Part shown: positions 1 through 8,045 of the stretch, in pieces | Layout of the letters: each line of letters begins with the position of its first letter | Position numbering within the stretch: the first letter of the stretch is position 1 | From: an uncultured Bacteriovoracaceae bacterium | GTDB lineage: Bacteria; Bdellovibrionota; Bacteriovoracia; Bacteriovoracales; Bacteriovoracaceae | Reading direction: 5' to 3' | Assembly (NCBI GenBank): GCA_937931205.1 | Contig: CALHBF010000015.1 | Location: 62,001-126,000 of the forward strand | Length of the DNA: 64,000 bases | The notes under the pieces: model-generated | What the model was told of the DNA's origin: nothing | Database searches by the model: none | Seen by the model: the letters and a program-made list of their open reading frames with translations, nothing else | Made by a program: the position numbers and the translations under genes

Positions 1-153
1 ATCTCTATATCTATGAAGAATATCTAAAAACGGAGTCATCCCCTTTTTTCCAAACTCCATCAGATTCTCTCTGGTTAAAGAATCTTTGAGGTGAGGCAAT
101 TTGGTATCTTGTTTTTCAGTAGAATCATCTTGATTGTCTCTAGTGTCCCTCAT
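1..153 (-). CDS. N-terminal fragment of an unidentified protein, cut by the window start
   Basis: An open frame runs from an ATG at 153 down to base 1 without a stop, giving 51 codons. The start is well supported: an AGGAGG ribosome binding site lies about six bases upstream. The visible N terminus is charged and polar (begins MRDTRDNQDDS), with no signal peptide, so the protein is probably cytoplasmic. Too little is visible to name a family. Confidence 0.6.
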   Translation of the reverse strand, partial: MRDTRDNQDDSTEKQDTKLPHLKDSLTRENLMEFGKKGMTPFLDILHRYRD

Positions 154-351
154 GAGAGCCTCCTCTTAAAATACATCTCGCACTTTGGGGTGCAATTCCA
201 AGACCACTTAGTGTTTAAATCTTGAACACAGGTGTATGAGAACTGTACAAACTAATAACAGAGACGACGAAGTATCTGTAGGTTAAGTCGACAATTCTTG
301 GCATGACTCATGCATTCATCACTACAAAGATCAAACTTTTTAGGGGGAAAC

Positions 352-942
352 ATGAAAGCGTTGATTCTTACTTTTATTTCGATTTTCAGTTTAAATACTT
401 TTGCCAGTGACTTTCTTAAATGTGAATTCAAAATTCCAGACAACAAAGTAAAATGCCCGTTGATTGGAAGCTGTCCTCAAAAAATTCTTAAAACATCAGA
501 AACGAGTCTTCTGCTGGAGCTTCATGATGGTGTCACTGAGAGCGGTGAGATCACGATGAATAAAATCCTTATTGATCCAGGTACAAAAAAAGAAGCAAAG
601 AGCGATATTGTTCTCTTTAGTGATGACCAGAGATTTCTTCAACTTCAAGAAAAAGTCGATCTTGTCGACTATGAAGTTGGTGAGAGAATCAATTATTCTG
701 CCATCAAGTATGGTGACTCTGTAAACCTGTCTTTTAATAGCAGTGTTTATCGTGCCAACTGGGTGATGAGAGGAAATATTTCGATTCAAAACTATCTTTT
801 AACTAGTGAATCTGCCGTTAATATTAAATGTCAGCCAATCACCCGTGCTGTTTATGAAGAGCAGGATCGTAAGAAAAAAGCAGTAGAAGATTTCAAGATC
901 AGAAAAGAAGAAAAAGAAAAATCATCTGCTCGTGAAGCATAG
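352..942 (+). CDS. Exported protein of unknown function
   Basis: A 196-residue protein with a typical signal peptide (MKALILTFISIFSLNTFAS), so it is probably periplasmic or secreted. The ATG at 352 was chosen over an upstream in-frame ATG because a GGGGG ribosome binding site sits just before it and the signal peptide starts there. The mature part has four cysteines in its first 40 residues (CEF, CPLIGSC region) and one near residue 165. The last 30 residues are very rich in Lys and Glu and are probably helical. No family is recognised. It stands alone and is followed by a hairpin terminator. Confidence 0.75.
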   Translation: MKALILTFISIFSLNTFASDFLKCEFKIPDNKVKCPLIGSCPQKILKTSETSLLLELHDGVTESGEITMNKILIDPGTKKEAKSDIVLFSDDQRFLQLQEKVDLVDYEVGERINYSAIKYGDSVNLSFNSSVYRANWVMRGNISIQNYLLTSESAVNIKCQPITRAVYEEQDRKKKAVEDFKIRKEEKEKSSAREA

Positions 943-971
943 TATTCAAAGAAAAAATCTAAGCTTTATAA

Positions 972-992
972 GGGGGAGTTTTACACTCCCCC
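972..992 (+). terminator. Hairpin terminator
   Basis: GGGGGAG and CTCCCCC arms are separated by a seven-base loop (TTTTACA), 30 bases after the preceding stop codon. The following T-run is weak (TTCATTG), so termination may be partial. Confidence 0.5.
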
Positions 993-1095
993 TTCATTGT
1001 GTGCAAAAAACTCTGGCCTATTAATTGCTCATGTATTCTTCCAATTGGGGGCCTCTTGCCGACCAGCTGGCCCTTCAACATCAATTGGAGGAAAT

Positions 1096-1833
1096 ATGAA
1101 CAAAACAAATTTAGCCTTAACTCTGGCAGTTGCAGGAGTTCTCACAAGCTGTTCAGTCTTTAAACCAAAACAAGAAGTTAACCCAAACCAATCGGCCGGT
1201 GTTCAGACTGAAGCGAAGAACAAAGATGCTTTTGAAAGGGCAACAAAACTAACTGCAGGATGGCCGCAAAGCTCAATTGTTGCAGCTAAGGATCTTATCA
1301 CCAAGTATGGTGAGCCTACTGAGGTGACTTCAGACCGACTTATTTGGCGAAATTTTGCCCCATTCAAAGAGATCATCGTTCATAAAAACCTTTACTCTAG
1401 TTACTTCCCGCTTCTGCACCAAAACGCTGTAGAGCATGTGATTGATTATAAGGCTTCTTCTGATCGAATCACTAATGTCTGGAACTACAATGGCTCAGTC
1501 GTTCTTAACCGCACACAAGGTGAGATGAGTTCATATGGCCCGAATGAAGAAATGAACATTCTTTCCATGAACCTCACTCATAAAATTATGTCTGGTGAAT
1601 TAAGTGAAGATCGCGCAAAAGTCATTCACGGACAAGAAACACTGGACTTCCTCAATGGAGAGAGATCAGAGCTAACTCAATCTCTTATGTTCGGTAGTCA
1701 GATCAATACCGCCGATGCAGGTGAACCTGTTACTGATAAAATTCGTTGGGCCACAGGTTCTAAAGTGGAGAACCTAACAAAGCAGGCGCAGGAAGAAGAT
1801 CGTGGAAGAAATAAGAAGAAATATAGAAAATAA
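1096..1833 (+). CDS. Predicted lipoprotein of unknown function
   Basis: A 245-residue protein whose N terminus is a lipoprotein signal peptide ending in LTSC, with the lipid-anchored Cys at about residue 18. The ATG at 1096 was chosen because a TTGGAGGAAAT ribosome binding site precedes it; upstream in-frame starts lack one and would bury the signal peptide. The mature part is soluble, with a Tyr/Asn-rich middle and a highly basic C terminus (RNKKKYRK). No family is recognised. Confidence 0.75.
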   Translation: MNKTNLALTLAVAGVLTSCSVFKPKQEVNPNQSAGVQTEAKNKDAFERATKLTAGWPQSSIVAAKDLITKYGEPTEVTSDRLIWRNFAPFKEIIVHKNLYSSYFPLLHQNAVEHVIDYKASSDRITNVWNYNGSVVLNRTQGEMSSYGPNEEMNILSMNLTHKIMSGELSEDRAKVIHGQETLDFLNGERSELTQSLMFGSQINTADAGEPVTDKIRWATGSKVENLTKQAQEEDRGRNKKKYRK

Positions 1834-1843
1834 ATAAGTAAAC

Positions 1844-1871
1844 GAGTGGAAGCCTCCAAAGGCTTCCACTC
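1844..1871. terminator. Bidirectional hairpin between convergent genes
   Basis: A perfect 11-bp stem (GAGTGGAAGCC / GGCTTCCACTC) around a TCCAAA loop. It lies between the stop of the rightward lipoprotein gene and the stop of the leftward gene that follows, so it can serve both. T-runs are short. Confidence 0.55.
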
Positions 1872-1884
1872 TTATCTGATTTGA

Positions 1885-2475
1885 TTAATTAAACTCAACA
1901 CTTTTGAATGTTCCATCCCAGCTAAACATTTTCACACCCGGTGAAATAACCATCTGCTTAAACATCTTTTCATCTTTGAGAACAACTTGCTTCTCAGGGT
2001 GAGCAGCTAAATCAATAGAGTGAGCGTTGTATTGATCTGGACCTATTTTTGAGCGAAGTTTAACCTCAAATTTAAAGCGTCCATCTGATTCAAAAGGTTT
2101 TCGGGCCTTCACGATGATCGCCTTCCCTTTCATATCAGGATGCTCATAGGCAATCTCTTTGCCCTTAGCAATATCATCAAAACTGAGGACTTGATTCATT
2201 TCCCCTCCCTTATTTTTATAAGAGAGTCTCAAGTGAGTTGGCTTGCCATTCTCATAGTGAACGGCCAGACTACCGCTCCCATCCATGTTCACTTTCAGAT
2301 CCATTACCTTCTTGAATTGAGCATTACTAATCGCTCGTAAACTACCAATGAGCTCATGGACTTGAGCAGGCAATTCAGAAGGATTCTGTGAACAATCTTC
2401 ATCTTGGGCATAAAGACCAAGAGGAATGAAAAGGGCAGAAGTGATAAGAATTGTTTTCTTAATAAAGTTTTGCAT
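1885..2475 (-). CDS. Exported protein of unknown function
   Basis: A 196-residue protein with a signal peptide (residues 1 to about 23, ending LGLYAQ), so it is probably periplasmic. The start at 2475 is chosen because the signal peptide begins there; the ribosome binding site is weak (GCAGG). The frame is open another 19 codons upstream, so a longer form is possible. The mature part is rich in charged beta-strand-like sequence. No family is recognised. Confidence 0.65.
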   Translation of the reverse strand: MQNFIKKTILITSALFIPLGLYAQDEDCSQNPSELPAQVHELIGSLRAISNAQFKKVMDLKVNMDGSGSLAVHYENGKPTHLRLSYKNKGGEMNQVLSFDDIAKGKEIAYEHPDMKGKAIIVKARKPFESDGRFKFEVKLRSKIGPDQYNAHSIDLAAHPEKQVVLKDEKMFKQMVISPGVKMFSWDGTFKSVEFN

Positions 2476-2627
2476 AGCCTGCTTATCGGAGATTCGGGGG
2501 ATTTTTTGAAGGCTAAAGTCGCTCTTTACCACCCTGCAACAATTCAGGGGGGTTAGCCCAGTAAAGTCTGGATCGGCCCAATATTAGGTATCGCCACATT
2601 TTAGGCCGTATGATAAGATTCCTCCCT

Positions 2628-3137
2628 ATGAATACAAAAAACATCGTCATCTTTTCGGCAAGTGAACAAAAAAACCTAGAGCTGGCCCAACAGTTTAATC
2701 AACAATTAACTGGCATGGGAGTGCAAACTCATCTTATTAACATTCTTGATCTGGAACTTCCCCTCTACTCATCTCGCGCAGATTCAAAGTATAAGGTAGA
2801 AGAACTGTTAGCGAGTGTTTTACCAAAAATTTCAAATGCATCGGCATTAGTTTTCGTTGCACCTGAATATAATGGTTCTACTCCTCCGGCATTTAATAAT
2901 TTCTTAGCTTGGTTATCACGTTCTTCGAAAGACTGGAGAGAACATCTTAACGGCAAACATGCTGCTATTGCGACATTCTCTGCTGGTGGTGGTGTGAATG
3001 TACTTCTTGCGATGAGAACTCAACTTTCATTTGTCGGGATGAACGTTCTAGGACGTCAAATCCATACAACTTTCTCAAAACCTCTTGAGCAAGCTTCTCT
3101 CGAAGCTGTTTGCCGTGAGCTTGTTAAGTTCTCTTAA
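2628..3137 (+). CDS. NAD(P)H-dependent FMN reductase-like flavoprotein
   Basis: A 169-residue flavodoxin-fold protein of the NADPH-dependent FMN reductase family (SsuE/ChrR/AzoR-like). The N-terminal strand and loop (IVIFSASEQKN) fit the phosphate-binding site for FMN, and the APEYNGSTPPAFNNF motif near residue 95 is the family's flavin-contact signature. Such enzymes reduce FMN, quinones or azo compounds in the cytosol; the substrate cannot be read here. The ATG at 2628 fits the family N terminus; an ATG 18 bases upstream is possible and has a better AGG. The 3' end overlaps the convergent thioesterase gene by 14 bases. Confidence 0.8.
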   Translation: MNTKNIVIFSASEQKNLELAQQFNQQLTGMGVQTHLINILDLELPLYSSRADSKYKVEELLASVLPKISNASALVFVAPEYNGSTPPAFNNFLAWLSRSSKDWREHLNGKHAAIATFSAGGGVNVLLAMRTQLSFVGMNVLGRQIHTTFSKPLEQASLEAVCRELVKFS

Positions 3138-3864
3138 TTAACTTTATCGAGGCAGCGAAAGCTGCCTTTTCTTTTTCAGCAACTCTGCCTTCAACTAAAA
3201 CTTCAATACTCTCTTCTGCTTTCACGATCTCAGTCTTAATCACTACTTTTTGTCCGAGATGAACTTCATTCATAAAATTAATTCCGAACTCATTGAGCTG
3301 CCAATCTTTCCAAAGCTCAACTGGAACGGCATCACTCGCCCACTTCCCATAGATGGCATTATTAACGTGATAGTTTAAATCAAGATCAGAATAAAGAACT
3401 TCGAACTCTCGTTTTATAGAAAGAGAACGCCCATTTAAATTTATTTTACGAGTTGAGATCCCGCAGCTCTCATTGATTCCTGCTGCTAGAAGTTCATCCA
3501 TCTTCTGAGTGGCCGGTTTCCTTGTTTCCGCACTCAATACCAGCCATGAAGTTTGGGCCTTCCCGATAAGTTTGTCTCCAGCATAAATAAGTACCTCTCT
3601 AGGTGGAGTGCCCGAGAATTGACTAGAGATATACGTTTCAAGTCTCACTTCATCACGCCATTGAGGAAGTGCATTCATTTGAAGTTGAAGACGAACAAGA
3701 ACCCAAAATGTATCGACATCCAGCTCATCCTGACCGAAACCCAGAATTTTTGCGTGATCACTGGCGATGTCTTGAATGATATTCATCAAGGCCTGTAACG
3801 TGAGCAAACGATCTGCACCTACCTGATAATAATCAATGATATAGTTTTTAGAGAATCTCTTCAT
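3124..3864 (-). CDS. Acyl-ACP thioesterase (FatA/FatB-type double hotdog)
   Basis: A 246-residue protein matching the acyl-ACP thioesterase family, which hydrolyses acyl-ACP to release free fatty acids. Two hotdog repeats are visible: an N-terminal one with a long helix (residues 20-45) and a second with the DLNYHVNNAIYGKW motif near residue 168, the family's Asn/His catalytic region. The length fits bacterial members. It overlaps the upstream thioesterase gene by four bases (ATGA), so the two are probably translated together. Its role in membrane lipid turnover is inferred. Confidence 0.85.
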   Translation of the reverse strand: MKRFSKNYIIDYYQVGADRLLTLQALMNIIQDIASDHAKILGFGQDELDVDTFWVLVRLQLQMNALPQWRDEVRLETYISSQFSGTPPREVLIYAGDKLIGKAQTSWLVLSAETRKPATQKMDELLAAGINESCGISTRKINLNGRSLSIKREFEVLYSDLDLNYHVNNAIYGKWASDAVPVELWKDWQLNEFGINFMNEVHLGQKVVIKTEIVKAEESIEVLVEGRVAEKEKAAFAASIKLIKRT

Positions 3865-4277
3865 TTTCGATCAGTCACAAGCATTGTGATGCGGCCAGAA
3901 CTCACTAATTTATTATTTTGATTGATAATATTCACATCCCAGATATGGGTTGTTCTTCCCAGATGAACCGAAGCTGCCGTTACTGTTAGAACATCTCCAG
4001 GATAAGCAACAGCTATGTGATTGGCATTTACTTGAAGCCCAAAAGCGTTCTGCGATGTCACATCGATATGAAGCATTGAGGAGATACTTCCTACTGTCTC
4101 AATCAACATCAAAGAGATTCCACCATTCATAATGTTGCCAGGACGCAAATGCCTGTCATCAACTGTTAATTGAGCAACTGCTCTTTTATTTTCGATGGAA
4201 GTTATTTTAACACCCATATGCTGGGCCATTGGTCCTGAGAATTTAGGACTCTGGAGTAATTCAAGCGTGATTTCCAT
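3861..4277 (-). CDS. PaaI/YdiI-type hotdog thioesterase
   Basis: A 138-residue single-hotdog protein. The segment HLRPGNIMNGGISLMLIETV (about residues 43-62) matches the PaaI/YdiI motif, in which a small-residue loop and an acidic residue on the central helix form the active site of acyl-CoA thioesterases. Substrate is unknown. It starts a two-gene unit with the acyl-ACP thioesterase (ATGA overlap), suggesting joint handling of acyl-CoA and acyl-ACP. Confidence 0.75.
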   Translation of the reverse strand: MEITLELLQSPKFSGPMAQHMGVKITSIENKRAVAQLTVDDRHLRPGNIMNGGISLMLIETVGSISSMLHIDVTSQNAFGLQVNANHIAVAYPGDVLTVTAASVHLGRTTHIWDVNIINQNNKLVSSGRITMLVTDRK

Positions 4278-4302
4278 AAACTCATCCTTTTTTAGAATGA
4301 TT

Positions 4303-4467
4303 TTATCTCTTAATTCTTAATATTGCTTGTATAAAAATACACTCGTTACTCTTCTCTTTTCCGCTTCTAATAAGCTCTAATAATCTTGTTTTTAAAAACT
4401 CTGTTGATTCTTCCTTCGTCTTCAGCTTTATCTGATAATCAGGAATAAAAACATTTTTATATTTCAA
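4303..4467 (-). CDS. Small basic protein, TTG start, coupled to the upstream gene
   Basis: A 54-residue frame (begins with KYKNVFIPDYQIK after the start) starting at TTG 4467, which overlaps the TGA stop of the preceding gene (TTGA). A GGGAGA ribosome binding site inside the end of that gene sits eight bases upstream. The tight coupling and clean sequence make it likely to be real. It is basic, has one Cys, and has no signal peptide or membrane segment. No family is recognised. Confidence 0.5.
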   Translation of the reverse strand: MKYKNVFIPDYQIKLKTKEESTEFLKTRLLELIRSGKEKSNECIFIQAILRIKR

Positions 4468-4826
4468 GTTAATTCTCCCAAATGATGTTCAATCGTTATT
4501 TTCAGATTGGTCAAATCCTCTCGGAATAATTCGATAATGGGACTTGTATAATCTTCCAGTAATGCTTCCACTTTTACTAACGCTAGCAAAGTGAGTGAGC
4601 AAATATCTCCTCTCGAACGAAATACAACTCTAATTGATTTTTCTAAACTTTCTATAAGAGTTAAAAAAGTATGAAACTCTAAGATCTGCTGAGGTTGTAA
4701 AGATTGCGATATAAGAAAAGCAGAAAATAATTTCTTACCTAAACGATAATTTCGTCGACACTCTTCGGCGGTAAGATCTCCCCCCGTTGGAGTTTCTAGA
4801 ATATTTATATTTTTTAAAACTTCCAT
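4464..4826 (-). CDS. Small helical protein of unknown function
   Basis: A 120-residue, probably all-helical protein with an AGAGGTGAAGC ribosome binding site before its ATG. It has two cysteines and no signal peptide. It lies 11 bases downstream of the Csp-like gene and is coupled to the small gene after it, so the three form one operon. A role linked to the Cys-rich copper protein is inferred from position only. Confidence 0.65.
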   Translation of the reverse strand: MEVLKNINILETPTGGDLTAEECRRNYRLGKKLFSAFLISQSLQPQQILEFHTFLTLIESLEKSIRVVFRSRGDICSLTLLALVKVEALLEDYTSPIIELFREDLTNLKITIEHHLGELT

Positions 4827-4837
4827 GCTTCACCTCT

Positions 4838-5173
4838 TTAGTGAGCTAATTGGCGACATGCCCTGGCAGTATCCAAACAAAACCCTCCTATTTCATGAAG
4901 ATAGTCATCGTGATAACTGAAACAATTTCTGGCACACTCATCACAAACTTTAGCGGTAATTTGAGCATGTTCAAATGAAAGATCACTGTGTGATAAAAGA
5001 AGTGTGGAGCTGACACGACAAAGATCAATACCCTCGAAGAATAACTTTAAATGTTCTCCATTGAGATACCTCTTTTCCAAGCAGTAATGGATAGCACGAG
5101 TCAGTTGCTCAAAGCACTCCATACAGCTCTTAATGCATAAATCCTGTGAGTTTTGTTCATTTACTGTGAGCAT
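4838..5173 (-). CDS. Four-helix-bundle copper-storage-like protein (Csp/DUF326)
   Basis: A 111-residue protein with ten cysteines placed as in the Csp/DUF326 family: CIKSCMEC at about residue 13, CDECARNC near residue 76, and single cysteines along the helices. Known members are four-helix bundles that line their core with Cys thiols and store many Cu(I) ions. There is no signal peptide, so it would be a cytosolic Csp3-like form. The ATG at 5173 is preferred to an upstream GTG because GGAG is correctly spaced from it. It leads a three-gene operon. Confidence 0.75.
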   Translation of the reverse strand: MLTVNEQNSQDLCIKSCMECFEQLTRAIHYCLEKRYLNGEHLKLFFEGIDLCRVSSTLLLSHSDLSFEHAQITAKVCDECARNCFSYHDDYLHEIGGFCLDTARACRQLAH

Positions 5174-5258
5174 ATTCACTCCTTCTCTTCCTAAGGAGAT
5201 TTACTCATTAGCGAATGGGAATGAAAAATGAAGATAAGTTAAATCTTAGAGGAGTAAA

Positions 5259-5747
5259 CTATTTGGTAATGGGTGAGCACGCCATACGTGTGGCCACCGT
5301 ACCAGCACCAATGGTTCCGTACAACATAATGTACTGATTCTCGAGTGCAAGATTCGGGTTTACTGCGATAGCATTTAACTCTTTGGTTGAACTAAATGTA
5401 GATGTCTGAGCATTCGGCCCAGGATTATAATTCGGAGGACTTACAAAACCCGAGCAAGGGGTGGATTCAATCGTATATTTTGTCAGGGTAATATTAGAGG
5501 GGTAGTTAACTTCGGCCGAAACAGAAATTCTTCCATCGGCCAGTTTTTTTAGACTTTCTGCTGTGAAATCAAATTGAAAATCATAAAGGTTTTCTAAAGT
5601 CATCTTGTAAACGACTTCTTCTCCTGTTGCTGAATCATCGTCTTCCGGTTTGGCCACAGCATTGTGTTCTTTCCAGTAACCTTCATCCAAAGGACTGCCA
5701 CAGGCAGTAAGAAGAGCTGAGAAAACAAGTAACGATACAAACTTCAT
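5259..5747 (-). CDS. Predicted lipoprotein of unknown function
   Basis: A 162-residue protein with a lipoprotein signal peptide ending LTACGS (lipid-anchored Cys at about residue 16). The following acidic stretch (EDDDSATGEE) looks like a flexible linker before a beta-rich domain with two cysteines. Its ATG overlaps the stop of the BON-like gene (ATGA). It is the last gene of a three-gene unit. No family is recognised. Confidence 0.7.
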   Translation of the reverse strand: MKFVSLLVFSALLTACGSPLDEGYWKEHNAVAKPEDDDSATGEEVVYKMTLENLYDFQFDFTAESLKKLADGRISVSAEVNYPSNITLTKYTIESTPCSGFVSPPNYNPGPNAQTSTFSSTKELNAIAVNPNLALENQYIMLYGTIGAGTVATRMACSPITK

Positions 5748-6046
5748 TCGGGGGCCTTTAAAATGAGATTATCCTGACCACTTAGGGCAGCATCAACCGT
5801 ACCTTCTTTAGGCTTTGTGACTTCCAGTAGATTCTCTACTTCATCCACTTGATCGTTCTTAAGCACATAGTACTCAATACAGAGTTTTTCGTACTGAGAA
5901 TGCACAACACCTTGCAAGGTTACAGTAGAGTCGCTGACTTTAATCTCAACTTCTTCCATATCAATTTCAGGAAATTCATTGAGTTCTTCAATCAGTTCTC
6001 TTTTTAAAATTTTATCAGACTTTTTCCGAGCATCAAGGTTTTCCAT
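5744..6046 (-). CDS. BON-domain-like protein
   Basis: A 100-residue protein with a pattern typical of BON domains: an acidic helix, then VEIKVSDSTVTLQGVVHSQYEK (strand, turn with conserved Gly, helix) at about residues 33-54, and a final VENLLEV strand. BON domains usually bind phospholipid or act as small adaptors. No signal peptide is present. A strong AGGAGG precedes the ATG. The preceding gene has a similar fold, so the two look like paralogues. Confidence 0.6.
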   Translation of the reverse strand: MENLDARKKSDKILKRELIEELNEFPEIDMEEVEIKVSDSTVTLQGVVHSQYEKLCIEYYVLKNDQVDEVENLLEVTKPKEGTVDAALSGQDNLILKAPE

Positions 6047-6302
6047 AGGTATTCCTCCTGATTTTTATCTCATTTTGAATTCCTCGGACTCCAATCAATC
6101 CATCTAGCTCATTTTGTAAGTTAAATTTTACAGCGGGATCACTTAACACCCCGTAAAGATATACAAAGTTTGACTCTAATTTAAAGGAGACGGCCTGGTC
6201 TGCAACATGTTTATGGATTATTTCCTCAACACTTTGATCCAAATGGACTTGAAAAGCCCTTTGTTTTTGTTCCAGTTCCATTAGTCTGCGAGATATGCTC
6301 AT
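6033..6302 (-). CDS. BON-like small protein, paralogue of the next gene
   Basis: An 89-residue protein with a basic, coiled N-terminal helix followed by a BON-like strand-turn-strand (VSFKLESNFVYLYGVLSDP) and a closing VRGIQNEIKI strand. The ATG at 6302 was chosen for its GAGGAGAGG ribosome binding site; the frame is open 18 codons further upstream without one. It overlaps the next BON-like gene by 14 bases. Assignment rests on pattern only. Confidence 0.5.
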   Translation of the reverse strand: MSISRRLMELEQKQRAFQVHLDQSVEEIIHKHVADQAVSFKLESNFVYLYGVLSDPAVKFNLQNELDGLIGVRGIQNEIKIRRNTYGKP

Positions 6303-6374
6303 ATTCCTCTCCTCATCATAGATGGCTACTTTATCGGTAGCTGGGAAAGGAAACATCTAAATTTAAGCTTAAAC

Positions 6375-6965
6375 TTAAATAGGATTAGGAAAGTTTTTGA
6401 ACCAATACTGCATTAATTTTTTGCTGGGCTGATTCTGATCCCGGTCTTTCCACTCATAATAAGTGGTCATTCCTTCTAAGGGTGAATATCCCAAATAACT
6501 CCACATACTCTCATACCCTTGATACTCAGGGGGGCATAAGGGGTGGTTTTCACGCACAACTGAACAGAATGATACCCACTTCCGATTCAGGCTTTTTGCA
6601 AACAGCTCACGTTCTTGAAAAAAGATTTTACCAAATCCCTGTCCCCTATATTGAGGCAAAAGCAAGGATTCACCAAAATAAACCCCTTCTTGCGGATTCA
6701 AGTTTTGTTCAATAAAAGCCTTTTTAAAATTATCCTCCTCTGCTTCAGCAATAATAGCGGTTGTAGCTCCCACAATTTTTTCTTCATCTTTTAAAAGTAA
6801 AATAAATGACTGAGCACAATTAAAGTAGGTCGCTAGATACTTTTCCTCATAGGACAAGCTTCCCTCATATAGATATGGGTATTCCCAAAAAATAGAAAGC
6901 CTAAGTTCGGCCAGAGGTCGTAAAAATTTCTGAGCTTCAGGCCCATTTAATTTTAAAATTTCCAT
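6375..6965 (-). CDS. GNAT-family N-acetyltransferase
   Basis: A 196-residue protein with the GNAT acetyl-CoA site: a strand (VYFGESLLL) then PQYRGQGFGK at residues 104-113, matching the Q/R-x-x-G-x-G/A pyrophosphate-binding loop. The C-terminal half has a PPEYQGYESMWSYLGY segment typical of GNATs with an extended acceptor site. The acceptor is unknown. It is a single gene. Confidence 0.8.
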   Translation of the reverse strand: MEILKLNGPEAQKFLRPLAELRLSIFWEYPYLYEGSLSYEEKYLATYFNCAQSFILLLKDEEKIVGATTAIIAEAEEDNFKKAFIEQNLNPQEGVYFGESLLLPQYRGQGFGKIFFQERELFAKSLNRKWVSFCSVVRENHPLCPPEYQGYESMWSYLGYSPLEGMTTYYEWKDRDQNQPSKKLMQYWFKNFPNPI

Positions 6966-6994
6966 TCTTTTATTTTATTGTTTTATGCTTTAAA

Positions 6995-7032
6995 TGACAA
7001 AGGGGGAAACATCCCGTTTCCCCCCGTTGTCA
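6995..7032. terminator. Long bidirectional hairpin terminator
   Basis: A nested inverted repeat: outer TGACAA / TTGTCA arms flank GGGGGAAAC / GTTTCCCCC around an ATCCC loop. It lies downstream of the egtB-egtD unit and upstream of the GNAT gene, both leftward, so it probably ends the ergothioneine transcript. Confidence 0.65.
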
Positions 7033-7085
7033 TCCATGAAAGTTGGGCCATCCCTGGCCTTCCGCCCATCCTAAAGACAGATTAA

Positions 7086-8045
7086 TTACACTGTCTCAAA
7101 GTAATACATGCAGAAAAGCTGTTCAGGATCTTTCCAATATTTTCTAAGACGCAGATTTATTTCTCCACAGTGCTGACAAAATTCATCAATGTTGTATTTG
7201 TAAGAACTTTCCGTATGAATTGATTCACCTTTTCTGAGATGAATTTCCTGATCATCAATATTCACTGCCTGATCAATTTTACTTACCAGATGCATCTCCA
7301 CTCTCCCTTCATCTCCATTATAACGGGCCTGATGATAAAATTCAGAAGGGTTAAACTTTGCCCTGAAATCCCGATTAAGACGTGAAAGAAGATTCAAATT
7401 AAAAGCAGCTGTCACACCTTCTGAATCGTCATAGGCAAGCTGAAGAAGATTGGGATCTTTTTTAAGATCAATACCGACTAAGAAAGCAGCTTCTCCACCA
7501 CACATATCAATGTAGTGCTTAAAAAGTTTCTTCATCTCTTCAGGAGGAAAATTCCCGGCAGTTGAGCCTGGAATGAAAATAACTTTCTTCCCACTATGTT
7601 CAGACACAATCTGCGGCAAAGAAAGGATTTGAGTAAAGTCGGCCACCAATGGGACCACTTCTAACTTCGGCAGTCTTTGATAAAAGTTTTTCACGAGACT
7701 CTGCACTGATGTCATAGAGATATCAATGGGGATGTAAGCACGTACACGATTAAGCCTGAGTAGAAGGTGCATTACTTTATCTGCACCGCCACTTCCTGGC
7801 TCAATGATCAGAGAATTTGGTCCGATTAAACGGCTCATTTCATGAGCATAGGTCTTTAAAATTTTATTCTCTGCTCTTGTTAAATAATATTCCTGAAGGT
7901 CGCAGATCCTTTGATAAAGCTCTGAACCTTTCTGATCGTAAAGAAACTTCGGCGAAATTTTCTTTTGCGGCTCGCTCAGAGAGCTTAGGATTTCTTTAAG
8001 AAACAGTGATTGACTCTGTGTTTGATTCATCATTTGTTCATTCAT
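7086..8045 (-). CDS. egtD: L-histidine N-alpha-methyltransferase (EgtD)
   Basis: A 319-residue protein matching EgtD, which trimethylates histidine with SAM to give hercynine, the first step of ergothioneine synthesis. The N-terminal SPKFLYDQKGSELYQRI segment (residues 31-47) is the family hallmark. EPGSGGADK (82-90) is the SAM-binding loop and PGSTAGNFPP (about 159-168) a further family motif. The ATG overlaps the egtB stop (ATGA), and AAGGA precedes it. Length is normal. Cytosolic. Confidence 0.93.
   Translation of the reverse strand: MNEQMMNQTQSQSLFLKEILSSLSEPQKKISPKFLYDQKGSELYQRICDLQEYYLTRAENKILKTYAHEMSRLIGPNSLIIEPGSGGADKVMHLLLRLNRVRAYIPIDISMTSVQSLVKNFYQRLPKLEVVPLVADFTQILSLPQIVSEHSGKKVIFIPGSTAGNFPPEEMKKLFKHYIDMCGGEAAFLVGIDLKKDPNLLQLAYDDSEGVTAAFNLNLLSRLNRDFRAKFNPSEFYHQARYNGDEGRVEMHLVSKIDQAVNIDDQEIHLRKGESIHTESSYKYNIDEFCQHCGEINLRLRKYWKDPEQLFCMYYFETV

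Noticed and set aside
236..286. Possible 16-codon plus-strand frame
   Set aside because: The ribosome binding site is too close to the ATG, there is no terminator and the peptide has no recognisable feature.
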